The notes beneath the pieces were generated by a model. That model saw only the letters and a list, made by a program, of their open reading frames with translations. It was not told the DNA's origin and ran no database searches. The position numbers were made by a program, and so were the translations under genes. A stretch of 12,636 nucleotides of DNA from Phycisphaerae bacterium (GTDB taxonomy: Bacteria > Planctomycetota > Phycisphaerae > Phycisphaerales > SM1A02). Shown here piece after piece: positions 1 to 7,953 of the stretch (the first letter of the stretch is position 1; every line of letters starts with the position of its first letter). Location of the stretch: positions 1 to 12,636 of the forward strand of contig VGXK01000019.1 in NCBI GenBank assembly GCA_016873355.1, written 5' to 3'.

Positions 1-205
1 GAATGCAATCGACCTCCGCGTGCGCCGTGGGATCGCCGCTCTGCACGCGCTGATTGTGACCCGCGGCCACGACGCGGCCGCTCGCATCGAGCAGCGTCGA
101 CCCGATCGGAATGCCGCCTTCGCGCCAGCTCTTCTCCGCCTGCGAAATCGCGGCGTCGAGTCCCGCACGGATCGCCGCGTCGCTCGGCCAGCCCGCCGAG
201 CTCAC
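1..205 (-). CDS. Cytosine/nucleoside deaminase, N-terminal part (cut by window edge)
   Basis: This is the first 68 codons of a zinc-dependent deaminase of the cytidine-deaminase fold; the remainder lies left of the window. The visible part contains GIPIG (residues 31-35), GHNQR (49-53) and QSGDPTAHAE (55-64). His62 and Glu64 are the expected zinc ligand and proton shuttle. The order GIPIG, GHN-R-Q-G, AHAE resembles yeast-type cytosine deaminase and its bacterial relatives more than TadA. The matching PCxxC zinc half-site would lie beyond the edge and cannot be seen. The chosen start is GTG at 205, whose last bases form the TGA of the upstream epimerase (GTGA overlap), with a GAGG about nine bases upstream. 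Coupled translation with the epimerase is therefore likely. Substrate (cytosine, guanine, dCMP or another amine base) cannot be decided from this fragment. Confidence 0.8.
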   Translation of the reverse strand, partial: MSSAGWPSDAAIRAGLDAAISQAEKSWREGGIPIGSTLLDASGRVVAAGHNQRVQSGDPTAHAEVDCI

Positions 206-1197
206 GCCTGCCTCGCCGCGATCGCGGCCTCCGCGTCGATCGTCATGCGCAGTCCGTCGCCGAACGGAACGATCGGGTCGTAGTTGATCACTCGCTTGGC
301 GGCGCCGATGTCCGCCTCGCTGTCGCGCACGTCGCCGGCGCGCACCGGATGGAATCGGCGCTGCGCCTTGCGTCCGAGCCGCCGCTCGATCTCGTCGAGC
401 AGCTCGAGAAGCGACATCCGCTCGCCGCAGCCGATGTTGACCACCTGGCCCTCCAGTCGATTCGGCGTCGTCGCGGCGCAGAGGTTGGCGTGCACCGCAT
501 TCGCCACATGGGTGAAGTCGCGCGTCTGCCCTCCGTCGCCGTAGATGTCGACCGGCGCACCGTCGCGCACGGCGCGGATCCAGCACGGAATCACCGCCGC
601 ATACGCGGAGTCGTGACGCTGACGCGGCCCGAAGATGTTGAAGTAGCGCAGCGAAACCGTCTCGATTCCGTAGCAGGTCGACCACGCGAGCATCGAGTGT
701 TCGCCGGCGACCTTGGTCATCGCGTACGGCGAGCGCGGGTCGGGGAGCATCGACTCGATCTTCGGCAGCGCCGGCGACGCGCCGTACGCGCTCGAGCTCG
801 CCGCGTAGACGACCCGCTTCGCACCGTGACGCCGCGCCGCCTCGAGCACGCGCACGGTTCCGTCGGCGTTCACCGCCTGATAGAGCCGCGGATTCTCGAC
901 GCTCGCGGGAACGCTTCCGAGCGCCGCGAGATGGAAGACGATCTTCGCGCCGGCGAGCGCGGCGTCGAGCGCGGCGTCGTCGAGAATGCTCGCGGCCGTC
1001 ACGCGCACGCGGCTTCGCGCGGCCGCGAGATTGACCTCGCGACCGTTCGAGAAGTCGTCGATCACGCCCACATCCGCGCCGCGCGACACGAGCGCATCGA
1101 CGAGATGCGAGCCGATGAATCCCGCGCCGCCGGTGACGCAGACGCGCGTGCCCGAGAGCGATTGGCGAGGCTCGGATGGATGATTGCCTGGTTTCAC
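202..1197 (-). CDS. NAD-dependent sugar-nucleotide epimerase/dehydratase (extended SDR, UDP-hexose 4-epimerase-like)
   Basis: This is an extended short-chain dehydrogenase of 331 residues, a normal family length. The Rossmann motif GGAGFIG sits at residues 23-29, with the acidic pair ending the second strand in VIDDFSNG (46-52). The catalytic residues are Ser136 in YAASSSAYG, and Tyr158 and Lys162 in YAMTK. RYFNIFGPRQ and the GDGGQTRDFTHV stretch follow, as in UDP-glucose or UDP-GlcNAc 4-epimerases (GalE/WbpP type). It probably acts in the cytoplasm on a UDP-sugar for surface polysaccharide or glycan synthesis. The exact sugar is not readable. The reading frame is open upstream to 1293, but that would put about 55 residues before the Rossmann fold. 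GTG at 1197 has GAGGA about ten bases upstream and places the fold at the expected distance, so I prefer it. It overlaps the deaminase start by GTGA and is divergent from the beta-helix gene. Confidence 0.85.
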   Translation of the reverse strand: MKPGNHPSEPRQSLSGTRVCVTGGAGFIGSHLVDALVSRGADVGVIDDFSNGREVNLAAARSRVRVTAASILDDAALDAALAGAKIVFHLAALGSVPASVENPRLYQAVNADGTVRVLEAARRHGAKRVVYAASSSAYGASPALPKIESMLPDPRSPYAMTKVAGEHSMLAWSTCYGIETVSLRYFNIFGPRQRHDSAYAAVIPCWIRAVRDGAPVDIYGDGGQTRDFTHVANAVHANLCAATTPNRLEGQVVNIGCGERMSLLELLDEIERRLGRKAQRRFHPVRAGDVRDSEADIGAAKRVINYDPIVPFGDGLRMTIDAEAAIAARQA

Positions 1198-1382
1198 GAT
1201 CTCGCGATCCTCGGCGAAATCGGCGCCGGGTCGCGATCGTAGTCGTTCGGCCTGCCTGCGTTCGCACGGGGTCGCCACGACCCGCGTGAGCAAGCGCCGC
1301 CGTTCCCGATTGCGTTCCGGGCGGCCTTCTGCACCCAGAGGGCGCCGATCGCACCCCGTCCGGATTCCGCAAGGAGCTCACC
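1198..1382. promoter_or_regulatory. Divergent intergenic region (epimerase / beta-helix protein)
   Basis: These 185 bp separate two divergently read genes and must hold the start signals for both. I could not find a convincing -35/-10 pair on either strand; the GC-rich context makes such boxes hard to see. A perfect six-base inverted repeat, GGGTCG-CCA-CGACCC, lies at 1269-1283 and could be an operator or simply a GC-rich coincidence. An AAGGAG ribosome-binding site at 1371-1376 serves the plus-strand gene. Confidence 0.4.
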
Positions 1383-4300
1383 ATGATGAACACGCTTCGG
1401 CACCCATTCACGCTCGGCGCGCTTGCAGGGACGGTGGCCCTGGCGCTTTCGTCGCACGCGACGGCGCAGGTGATCACGACGAACATCACGGTCACGGCGC
1501 CGATTCCGGGCATGCCGCTTCAGACCTGGGTGGATGTGAACCCCGGCGTCGGCGGCACGCAGCGCTGCACGCTCGAGACGACGCCGATGAACCAGGTGAT
1601 CACGCCTCCCGGCATGGGGCCGATTCCATGCGATCTCATCGTCGATGTGCGGCTGATGAACGCGGCTCCGTTTCCTCCGCCCGGCCTGCGGCTCGTCGGA
1701 TATCACTTCACGATCGTCTACGACCCGAGCGTGGTGATGCCGGCGCCGGGGCTCGTGAGCGCACCCACCTTCGCAGGAACCGATCCCTTCCCCGGCGTCT
1801 CCGTGCCGCCGGGCTTCCCCCTTCCGCAAGCGGCGATGCGCGTGGTGACGGCGGTCGATCCATGTCCGGGCGGCACTTCCCTCGGCGGGCTCCTCATCAC
1901 TCCGGCATTCAACGCGCTCATGGCGCGGCTCGGCTTCATCGTCGTCGGCGAGGGCCAGACGGGATTCGATGTCACGGACATCGAGATCTACACCACCCCG
2001 AACATGCTCCCGTGCGCAGGCGTCGGCATGATGCCGGGCGACGACCTGAACGCTCGCTCGCAATGCATCGTGAACTACGCAGGGCCGGCCGTCGGCTGCT
2101 GGACGGTGAATGTGCCGTTCGGCATGCCCGATTTCATGCCCGGCAACGGGATCAGCGACGGCAACCCGATGCTCGGCCTCATCGACTCGACGCTCTCGGC
2201 GTGCATCACGGAGGCGAATGCGCGAGCCGGCGCCGACGGAATCGGCTTCGACTTCCAGCCGCCGTTGCCTCCGCCGCTCCCACCGATCGCCGTGCCCGCG
2301 GCGATGCCTCTGCCCGCCATCTCCGATGCCACCGGCGGTCTCTACATCAACGGCAATTCCCAGCCGGGAACCGGGATCGCCGGCGGTGCGCCGACGGGCT
2401 TCACCATCACCAGCGCGTCGAACACGATCCGCGAGCTCGCGGTCCTCGGCTTCGGAACAAGCGGCATCACCATCGCCGGTGTGGGTGCGACGGCCAACAG
2501 GGTCATCGGCTGTCGAATCGGCGTCGACTGGCTCGGCGCCGCCTCCGCGAACTGGAACGGCGTCGAGATCACCGACGGCGCCTCGGGGAACATGATCGGC
2601 GACACCGGCGCCGGTGAAGGGAATCTCATCAGCGGCAACACCTTCGACGGCGTCTTCATCAGCGCCGGCGCCGCCGCGGATTCCCCGAACAACTCCGTTC
2701 GCAACTGCCTCATCGGGACCAATGCGACCGGGCTCGCCGCCATGCCGAACGCTGAAGGCGTCGACATCCTCGGCTGCTCCGGCACGATCGTCGGCGGTCC
2801 GGGCGCGAACGACGGCAATCTGATCAGCGGCAACATGAACACCGGCGTGCGGATCTCCTTGGGCTGCACGAACACCCTGGTCCAAGGGAACATGATCGGC
2901 CTCAACGACGCGGGCACGGCCGCGCTCGGCAATGCGGGCGCCGGCATCGCCGTGATCGGCGCCAACACGAATACGATCGGCGGCGCGACGTCGGCGCACG
3001 GCAACACCATCTCGGGGAACGGCGGGGACGGGATCGCGATCGTCGTCGGCGACGGCAACCTCGTCTACAGCAACCGCATCGGCGTGATTCCGCTGGGAAC
3101 GCTCTCGATCGGAAACGCCGCCGACGGCGTGTCCATCGTCGCCGCGAACGCGAACCGCGTCGGCGCCGTCGGCCGCGGCAACGTGATCAGCGGCAACACG
3201 GCCGCCGGCGTTCGCATCGATGTGGGTTCGGTCGGCAACCTGGTCCAGTCGAATCACATCGGCGTCGATGTCGCGGGAACCTTCGAACTCGCGAACGACA
3301 TCGGCGTGGTCATCACCGGCGCTTCCGATCTGAACCACATCGGCGGCGGTTCGGTCTTCATGGATTTCGGAATCGAGGCCGAGGGCAACATCCTCTCCGG
3401 CAACACGCAACAGGGCGTGCTCATCGAGCTTGGTTCGGCGGTGAACACGGTGGCGCGAAACCGCATCGGCATCGGGCCGGCGGATCAGCCGGAGAGCAAC
3501 GGCGCCAGCGGCATCTGGATCAACGGCGGTTCCAATTCGAACTGGGTCGCCTACAACCGCATCGCGTCCAATTTCATCAACGGCGTGCGCGTCACCGGCG
3601 TGGGCTCCGACGACAACACGATCGTCGACAACGATCTGGGGCTGCCGGGAATCCCGAACCTGGAGAACGGCGTGCGCGTCGAGCTCGGCCCGCTCAACAC
3701 CGGAATCGCCACGAATCGCATCAAGGGCAACGCCGAGAGCGGCGTGTACGTGACGGACTCGGGCACGGACGGCACGACGATCTTCAACAATTCGATCGTG
3801 CTGAATCAGGCATTCGGCGTGCTCGTCGAGGATGGGCCGGGCGCGACGCTCGTTCTGACGAACGAGCTCGGCTCCAACGGCGTCGGCGCGGCGGACTTCG
3901 GCGGCGGAGGTACGCAGGTGCTCAACAACGTGATCGTCGGCAACGACGACGCGGGCGTTCTCGGAGGAGCCCTTCGCATCAGCCAGAACTCGATCTACGA
4001 CAACGAGGAGCTCGGCATCGATCTCTCGTTCGTTCCAGTCTTCGTGTTGATCGAGGAGGCGGGACTCGCGGACGGTCTCGTCGTCTCGGGAACGCTCACC
4101 GGCACCGCCGGCGTCGAACACACGATCGAGGTGTTCCTGAACGATGCGTGCGATGCGAGCGGCTTCGGCGAAGGCAAGACCTTCCTCGGGAGCGGGACGG
4201 CGACCCCGGGCGGGGATGGAACGACGGAATTCGCCGTGGCGGTCGATCGACCCGACCCGCTGCGATTCCCGCTGCGAGTCTCCGTCACCGGAACGCGAGG

Positions 4301-4532
4301 CATGAGCGTGACCTCCGAGTTCTCGAACTGCTTCGAGATCACCGGCACTGAAAAGCCGCTCTGCCCCGCCGACTTCAACGACGACGGCCAGGTGGACGGC
4401 GACGATCTCGGAACGCTGCTCGGAATGTGGGGCCCGTGCGTCGGCTGCGTCGCCGACTTCAACGACGACTTCCAGGTCGACGGCGACGACCTCGGCACGC
4501 TGCTCGGCGAATGGGGGCCGTGCCCGATCTAG
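1383..4532 (+). CDS. Secreted right-handed beta-helix protein with cohesin-like N-terminus and dockerin-like C-terminus
   Basis: This is a large exported protein of 1049 residues. Residues 1-28 form a Sec signal peptide: basic start, hydrophobic core, and an ATA-Q cleavage site after 28. Residues about 80-230 resemble a cohesin-type beta-sandwich (YHFTIVYDPSVV at 107-118; MARLGFIVVGEG at 180-191). ACITEANARAGADGIGF (273-289) resembles the CSLREA motif that introduces beta-helices in surface proteins. From about 340 to 885 there are degenerate rungs with N-x-I-S-G-N, GV-x-I and N-x-IG motifs, forming a parallel beta-helix. A beta-rich segment (about 890-985) precedes two Ca-binding dockerin-like loops (994-1049). 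AAGGAG lies six bases before ATG 1383; ATG 1386 is an equally possible start. No catalytic residues of a pectate lyase or similar enzyme could be assigned. Its role is probably adhesion, glycan binding or surface assembly. Confidence 0.85.
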   Translation: MMNTLRHPFTLGALAGTVALALSSHATAQVITTNITVTAPIPGMPLQTWVDVNPGVGGTQRCTLETTPMNQVITPPGMGPIPCDLIVDVRLMNAAPFPPPGLRLVGYHFTIVYDPSVVMPAPGLVSAPTFAGTDPFPGVSVPPGFPLPQAAMRVVTAVDPCPGGTSLGGLLITPAFNALMARLGFIVVGEGQTGFDVTDIEIYTTPNMLPCAGVGMMPGDDLNARSQCIVNYAGPAVGCWTVNVPFGMPDFMPGNGISDGNPMLGLIDSTLSACITEANARAGADGIGFDFQPPLPPPLPPIAVPAAMPLPAISDATGGLYINGNSQPGTGIAGGAPTGFTITSASNTIRELAVLGFGTSGITIAGVGATANRVIGCRIGVDWLGAASANWNGVEITDGASGNMIGDTGAGEGNLISGNTFDGVFISAGAAADSPNNSVRNCLIGTNATGLAAMPNAEGVDILGCSGTIVGGPGANDGNLISGNMNTGVRISLGCTNTLVQGNMIGLNDAGTAALGNAGAGIAVIGANTNTIGGATSAHGNTISGNGGDGIAIVVGDGNLVYSNRIGVIPLGTLSIGNAADGVSIVAANANRVGAVGRGNVISGNTAAGVRIDVGSVGNLVQSNHIGVDVAGTFELANDIGVVITGASDLNHIGGGSVFMDFGIEAEGNILSGNTQQGVLIELGSAVNTVARNRIGIGPADQPESNGASGIWINGGSNSNWVAYNRIASNFINGVRVTGVGSDDNTIVDNDLGLPGIPNLENGVRVELGPLNTGIATNRIKGNAESGVYVTDSGTDGTTIFNNSIVLNQAFGVLVEDGPGATLVLTNELGSNGVGAADFGGGGTQVLNNVIVGNDDAGVLGGALRISQNSIYDNEELGIDLSFVPVFVLIEEAGLADGLVVSGTLTGTAGVEHTIEVFLNDACDASGFGEGKTFLGSGTATPGGDGTTEFAVAVDRPDPLRFPLRVSVTGTRGMSVTSEFSNCFEITGTEKPLCPADFNDDGQVDGDDLGTLLGMWGPCVGCVADFNDDFQVDGDDLGTLLGEWGPCPI
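4362..4529 (+). repeat. Tandem 84-bp repeat encoding two dockerin-like Ca loops
   Basis: Two adjacent 84-base units (4362-4445 and 4446-4529) encode 28-residue repeats, each with the pattern C-x-ADFNDD--QVDGDDLGTLLG followed by WGPC. The first loop, DFNDDGQVDGDD, follows the dockerin EF-hand-like spacing of acidic residues. The second has Phe where the first has the usual loop Gly. The units differ at only about a dozen bases in their aligned cores, indicating a recent or gene-converted duplication, or strong constraint. Confidence 0.85.
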
Positions 4533-4692
4533 AGCGGTGACGACTCAGGCGTAGCGAGCTGGCGTTGGCGAGACGAGTGTGGCTAGGAGCCGAGGCGAGG
4601 TAGGGTCCAAAGGACCCGCCGAGCCGACGGCAACAACGGCACACGAAGTCGCAGCCCGCCAGATCGCTACGAATGAGGAGGAACCGCTCTAG
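4529..4692. repeat. 164-bp imperfect palindrome between convergent genes
   Basis: The ends are perfect ten-base inverted repeats (CTAGAGCGGT at 4529-4538 and its complement at 4683-4692). A second matched block lies inside them: CGTAGCGAGCTGGCG on the left, against CGTAGCGATCTGGCG when the right arm is read on the other strand. The centre is a perfect GGGTCC-AAA-GGACCC hairpin at 4603-4617. The symmetry axis of the ends (4610.5) coincides with that of the central hairpin (4610), so the whole intergenic space is one folded element. It starts inside the TAG stop of the beta-helix gene and ends four bases short of the desaturase stop. It could act as a bidirectional terminator for both genes, but it is much longer than a normal terminator and lacks a clear U-tract. 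It may therefore be a non-autonomous palindromic mobile element. Confidence 0.75.
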
Positions 4693-4696
4693 CCGC

Positions 4697-5710
4697 CTAC
4701 CGCGTCGACTCGACGCTTGCGGCCGCGGCGGGTTCCGATTCGCGAAGCACGACTCGAAGGCGCCGCCCCTTGCGCGAGCGCCTTCGTGTCGTCGGCCCGA
4801 TGCGCCGATCCTTCAGGCGAAGGTCGCTCGGGGTACGGATGTCCTTGGCGAGTCCCACCCAGCCGAGCGCGCAGATCAGCCAGTAGCTCGCGTCGAGCTG
4901 CCACCAGCGCAATCCGAATCTCGCGCTCGACGGGAATGCGTGATGGTTGTTGTGCCAGCCCTCGCCGAAGGTGATCAAGCCCACGATGGCGTTGTTGCGG
5001 CTCTCGTCGCCGCTGTCGTACGGTCGCGAGCCCCAGAGATGGCAGATGGAGTTGACGCTCCAGGTCACGTGATGGACGACGAGCACGCGCACGAGTCCGC
5101 CCCAGAGGAATCCGAGCAGGGCGCCCCACCACGAAAGCGTGATGAGTCCGCCGAGCGCCGCGGGAATGAAGAGACCCGCGAGCACCCACCAAAGGAACTG
5201 CCGATCGGCGGCGACGAGCACCGGATCGCGCTTGAGATCCTTCGAATAGCGACCGAGTCCGCGGCTGCGCGGACCGAAGAGCCAGCCGACGTGCGCGTGG
5301 TACGCCCCGCGCACCATCGCCCAGAAGCCGTCGCCCCACGAGCCGTGCTCGCCCATGTGCGGCGAGTGGGGATCGCCTTCGGTGTCGGCGTGCAGGTGAT
5401 GGCGCCGATGCTCGGCGCACCAGGTGATCACCGGTCCCTGCACCGCCATCGAGCCGGCGGCGGCGAAGAGGTAGCGCACGAACGCCGGCGTTCGAAACGA
5501 TCGATGGGTGCAGAGGCGATGGAATCCGACCGTGACTCCCATCGTCGTGATCAGCGTCATCCCGATGAGAAGCCCGAGAGACACCCAGTCGACGGCGCGG
5601 CCCCAGAGCAAGCCGAGCGCCAGCACCAGCGCCGCCGGCGGCACGACCACCGCGATGAGACTGACGAGTCTTCTCTTGCTGTCGGCGGGACTGATCGCCG
5701 TGAAGATCAA
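4697..5710 (-). CDS. Membrane fatty-acid (acyl-CoA / acyl-lipid delta-9-type) desaturase
   Basis: This is a 337-residue integral membrane di-iron desaturase that introduces a cis double bond into long acyl chains. All three histidine boxes are present: HRLCTH (64-69), HRRHH (101-105) and HNNHH (253-257). The extra His in NSICH (220-224) is also there, and GEGWHNNHH is typical of the delta-9 stearoyl-type group. Hydrophobic segments lie near 16-37, 43-61, 173-210 and 275-288. The C-terminal 35 residues are basic and probably cytoplasmic. I chose TTG at 5710 because it overlaps the atpA stop as TTGA and puts about 15 residues before the first membrane segment. There is no clear ribosome-binding site, so it probably depends on termination-reinitiation from atpA. 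Its position as last gene of an atp operon is unusual. Its 3' end abuts the palindrome. Confidence 0.88.
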   Translation of the reverse strand: MIFTAISPADSKRRLVSLIAVVVPPAALVLALGLLWGRAVDWVSLGLLIGMTLITTMGVTVGFHRLCTHRSFRTPAFVRYLFAAAGSMAVQGPVITWCAEHRRHHLHADTEGDPHSPHMGEHGSWGDGFWAMVRGAYHAHVGWLFGPRSRGLGRYSKDLKRDPVLVAADRQFLWWVLAGLFIPAALGGLITLSWWGALLGFLWGGLVRVLVVHHVTWSVNSICHLWGSRPYDSGDESRNNAIVGLITFGEGWHNNHHAFPSSARFGLRWWQLDASYWLICALGWVGLAKDIRTPSDLRLKDRRIGPTTRRRSRKGRRLRVVLRESEPAAAASVESTR

Positions 5711-7257
5711 GCGGGTCGCCAGTTCGTCTTGAAGGACTTCATGGCGGACATGAACTGATCTTCCATTCCCTTGAAGCTCTTCTTCTCGGCAAGCTGGTCC
5801 CGCAGCGCCTTGTTCGGGCCGCGGAAGCTCTCGAGCAGATCGGTCTCGAACTGTCGCACCTTGTTGAGCGCCACATCGTCCAGGAAGCCCTTGCTTCCCG
5901 CGAAGATCGAGATGACCTGGTCGATCGCGTCGAACGGCGTGTACTGGCCCTGCTTGAGCAGTTCGACCATGCGCGCGCCGCGATCGAGCTGGCGCTGCGA
6001 GGTCGGGTCGAGTTCCGTGCCGAGCTGCGCGAATGCCTCGAGCTCGCGGAACGCCGCGAGGTCCAGTCGCAGCGAGCCCGCGACTTCCTTCATGGCCTTG
6101 ATCTGGGCGTTGCCGCCGACGCGGCTCACCGAGATGCCCACGTTGATCGCGGGACGGATGCCGGCCGCGAACAACTCGGGCTGGAGGTAGATCTGTCCGT
6201 CGGTGATCGAGATCACGTTCGTCGGGATGTACGCCGAGACGTCGCCTTCCTGCGTCTCGATGATCGGCAGCGCCGTGAGCGAACCGCCTCCGTTGTCGTT
6301 GGACAGCTTCGTGGCGCGCTCGAGCAGGCGCGAGTGCAGGTAGAAGACGTCGCCGGGATACGCCTCGCGTCCAGGCGGTCGTCGCAAGAGCAGCGAGAGC
6401 TCGCGATACGCCACCGCCTGCTTCGAGAGATCGTCGTAGACGCAGAGCACGTGCTTGGGCGTCTTCCCCTGCTTGCCCTGCCACATGAAGTATTCGCCCA
6501 TGGCGCAGCCGGCGTACGGCGCGATGTACTGCATGGGCGCGCTCGTGCCCGCGGTCGCCGCGACCACGATCGTGTAGTCCATGGCGCCGTGCTTCTTGAG
6601 CGTCTCGACCACCGCGGCGACGGTCGAGTCCTTCTGGCCGACGGCGACGTAGATGCACACGACCGCGTCGGGCGTGCCCCAGTAGGCGCGCTGGTTGATG
6701 ATGCAGTCGAGGCACACGGCGGTCTTGCCGGTCTTGCGGTCGCCGATGACGAGCTCGCGCTGACCGCGACCCACCGGGATCATGCTGTCGACGGCCTTGA
6801 TGCCGAACTGGAGCGGCTCCTTCACCGGCTGGCGCTCCTTGATGCCGGGCGCCACGATGTCGACCTTCATCGACGCGCTCGCCTTGATCGGCGGACCGCC
6901 GTCGATGGGATTGCCGAGCGGATCGACGACGCGGCCGAGCATCTCGGGACCCGCGGGCACTTCGAGCAGGCGGCCGGTCGAGCGGACGACATCGCCTTCG
7001 CGCACGCTCGTCGACTCGCCGAAGAGCACGGCGCCGACGGTGTCCGTTTCGAGGTTCATCACCTGGCCGGTGACGCTGCCCGTCTCCGTCTCGAACTCGA
7101 CGAGCTCGCCCGCCATGACCTTGCTCAGGCCGTAGATGCGGGCAATGCCGTCGCCGACCTCGATGACCTGACCGACCTCGCTTACCTCGAGCTGGGTCGA
7201 AAACTGCTCGATCTCGCGCTTGATGACGGAAGTGATCTCGTCGGTCTTGATCTTCAC
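5707..7257 (-). CDS. atpA: ATP synthase F1 subunit alpha
   Basis: This is the regulatory, nucleotide-binding alpha subunit of F1, 516 residues against the usual 500-515. The beta-barrel N-terminal domain (about 25-95) is followed by Walker A GDRKTGKT at 172-179, the Walker-B region CVYDDLSKQ, the strongly conserved RRPPGREAYPGDVFYLHSRL, and the PAINVGISVSR signature. The last Arg of that signature is the arginine finger for the neighbouring beta site. The segment before YDDL (WQGKQGKTPKH) is a few residues longer than in E. coli. The frame is open to 7380, but GTG at 7257 has GAGGT five bases upstream and gives the normal N-terminus. The stop TGA overlaps the TTG start of the desaturase. It lies 88 bases downstream of atpH. 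The usual following genes, atpG, atpD and atpC, are absent. Confidence 0.97.
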   Translation of the reverse strand: MKIKTDEITSVIKREIEQFSTQLEVSEVGQVIEVGDGIARIYGLSKVMAGELVEFETETGSVTGQVMNLETDTVGAVLFGESTSVREGDVVRSTGRLLEVPAGPEMLGRVVDPLGNPIDGGPPIKASASMKVDIVAPGIKERQPVKEPLQFGIKAVDSMIPVGRGQRELVIGDRKTGKTAVCLDCIINQRAYWGTPDAVVCIYVAVGQKDSTVAAVVETLKKHGAMDYTIVVAATAGTSAPMQYIAPYAGCAMGEYFMWQGKQGKTPKHVLCVYDDLSKQAVAYRELSLLLRRPPGREAYPGDVFYLHSRLLERATKLSNDNGGGSLTALPIIETQEGDVSAYIPTNVISITDGQIYLQPELFAAGIRPAINVGISVSRVGGNAQIKAMKEVAGSLRLDLAAFRELEAFAQLGTELDPTSQRQLDRGARMVELLKQGQYTPFDAIDQVISIFAGSKGFLDDVALNKVRQFETDLLESFRGPNKALRDQLAEKKSFKGMEDQFMSAMKSFKTNWRPA

Positions 7258-7345
7258 TGGGTACCTCGTGCGATTCGAATCGGGGTCGTCGTTCGTGCGT
7301 TCGGTCGGTCGTGCGTGTCTGCGTCGGCGGCGTGCGTTCGTTGCG

Positions 7346-7948
7346 TCAGGAGAGGAACTTGCCGAGCTCGCCGCCGACATCGCTCTGCCCGCGCTCGCCG
7401 AGCGAACGCGTGAGTCGGCGCAGGCGCGTGGCGATGGAACCGTCGATGAGCTGATCGCCCACGCGCAGCTTGATGCCGCCGATCATGTGCGGATCCGCGT
7501 AGCTGTGCAGCACCGGCTCCTTGCCGAACGCGGCCTTCACGCGCTGCGAGACGCTCGCGGCGACCTTCGCATCGAGCGCGCCGCCGTCGACGGTGAAGAC
7601 ATCCACCTCGACGCGGCCGAATCGCTCCTGCACGAGCAGGTCGTACGCGTCCGCGATCTGAAGCAGATGTCCGGCGCGGGCGTGCTCGTTCACCACGAGC
7701 AGGAAGCGCACGGTGAGATCGCTCACCCTGCCGCCGAAGATGCGCTTGATCGCCGCGCCGCGCTCGGCACCGTCGACGATCGGCGACGCGAGGAACTCCC
7801 GCAGCTTGGCGTCGGCGCGAATGATCTCGGCGATCGAGTCGATCTCGTCCGCCGTTTCGCCGATGCGCGCTTCGCCGCCTTCCTTCTCCGCAAGCTGGAA
7901 GAGGCTCCTGGCGTAGACGTTCGCGACTTCGTCGACCTGGGCGGGCAT
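7346..7948 (-). CDS. atpH: ATP synthase F1 subunit delta (OSCP)
   Basis: This is the peripheral-stalk delta subunit, 200 residues, slightly longer than the typical 175-185. The N-terminal helical domain begins with NVYARSLFQLAEKEG. The interdomain helix FLLVVNEHARAGHLLQIADAY and the C-terminal block IGGIKLRVGDQLIDGSI are characteristic of the OSCP/delta family. ATG at 7948 lies five bases after the atpF stop, so translation is probably coupled. It ties subunit b to the top of the alpha-beta hexamer. The 88 bases between its stop and atpA are rich in short GTGCGT/CGTTCG repeats but show no clear promoter or terminator. Confidence 0.93.
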   Translation of the reverse strand: MPAQVDEVANVYARSLFQLAEKEGGEARIGETADEIDSIAEIIRADAKLREFLASPIVDGAERGAAIKRIFGGRVSDLTVRFLLVVNEHARAGHLLQIADAYDLLVQERFGRVEVDVFTVDGGALDAKVAASVSQRVKAAFGKEPVLHSYADPHMIGGIKLRVGDQLIDGSIATRLRRLTRSLGERGQSDVGGELGKFLS

Positions 7949-7953
7949 GGGTT

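Noticed and set aside
349..1242. A 297-codon plus-strand frame opposite the epimerase
   Set aside because: The product is Arg/His/Val-rich with no motif; the minus strand holds a complete epimerase with all catalytic residues.
1269..1283. GGGTCG-CCA-CGACCC as a terminator or operator
   Set aside because: It is a short GC stem with a three-base loop and no U-tract in a GC-rich divergent region; not distinguishable from chance.
2430..3990. Periodic repeats in the beta-helix region as a CRISPR-like or satellite array
   Set aside because: The periodicity is at protein level (degenerate rungs of variable length) with no conserved DNA unit or unique spacers.
1194..4121. A 975-codon open frame on the minus strand opposite the beta-helix gene
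   Set aside because: It is a shadow of biased codons in a GC-rich gene: the product is a monotonous run of Ala, Asp, Arg, Val and His with no domain, while the plus-strand frame has a signal peptide, beta-helix rungs and dockerin loops.
4697..6715. A long minus-strand frame that seems to join an upstream protein to the desaturase
   Set aside because: The upstream part lies in the wrong frame through atpA and has no sensible protein character; the desaturase starts at the TTG overlapping the atpA stop.
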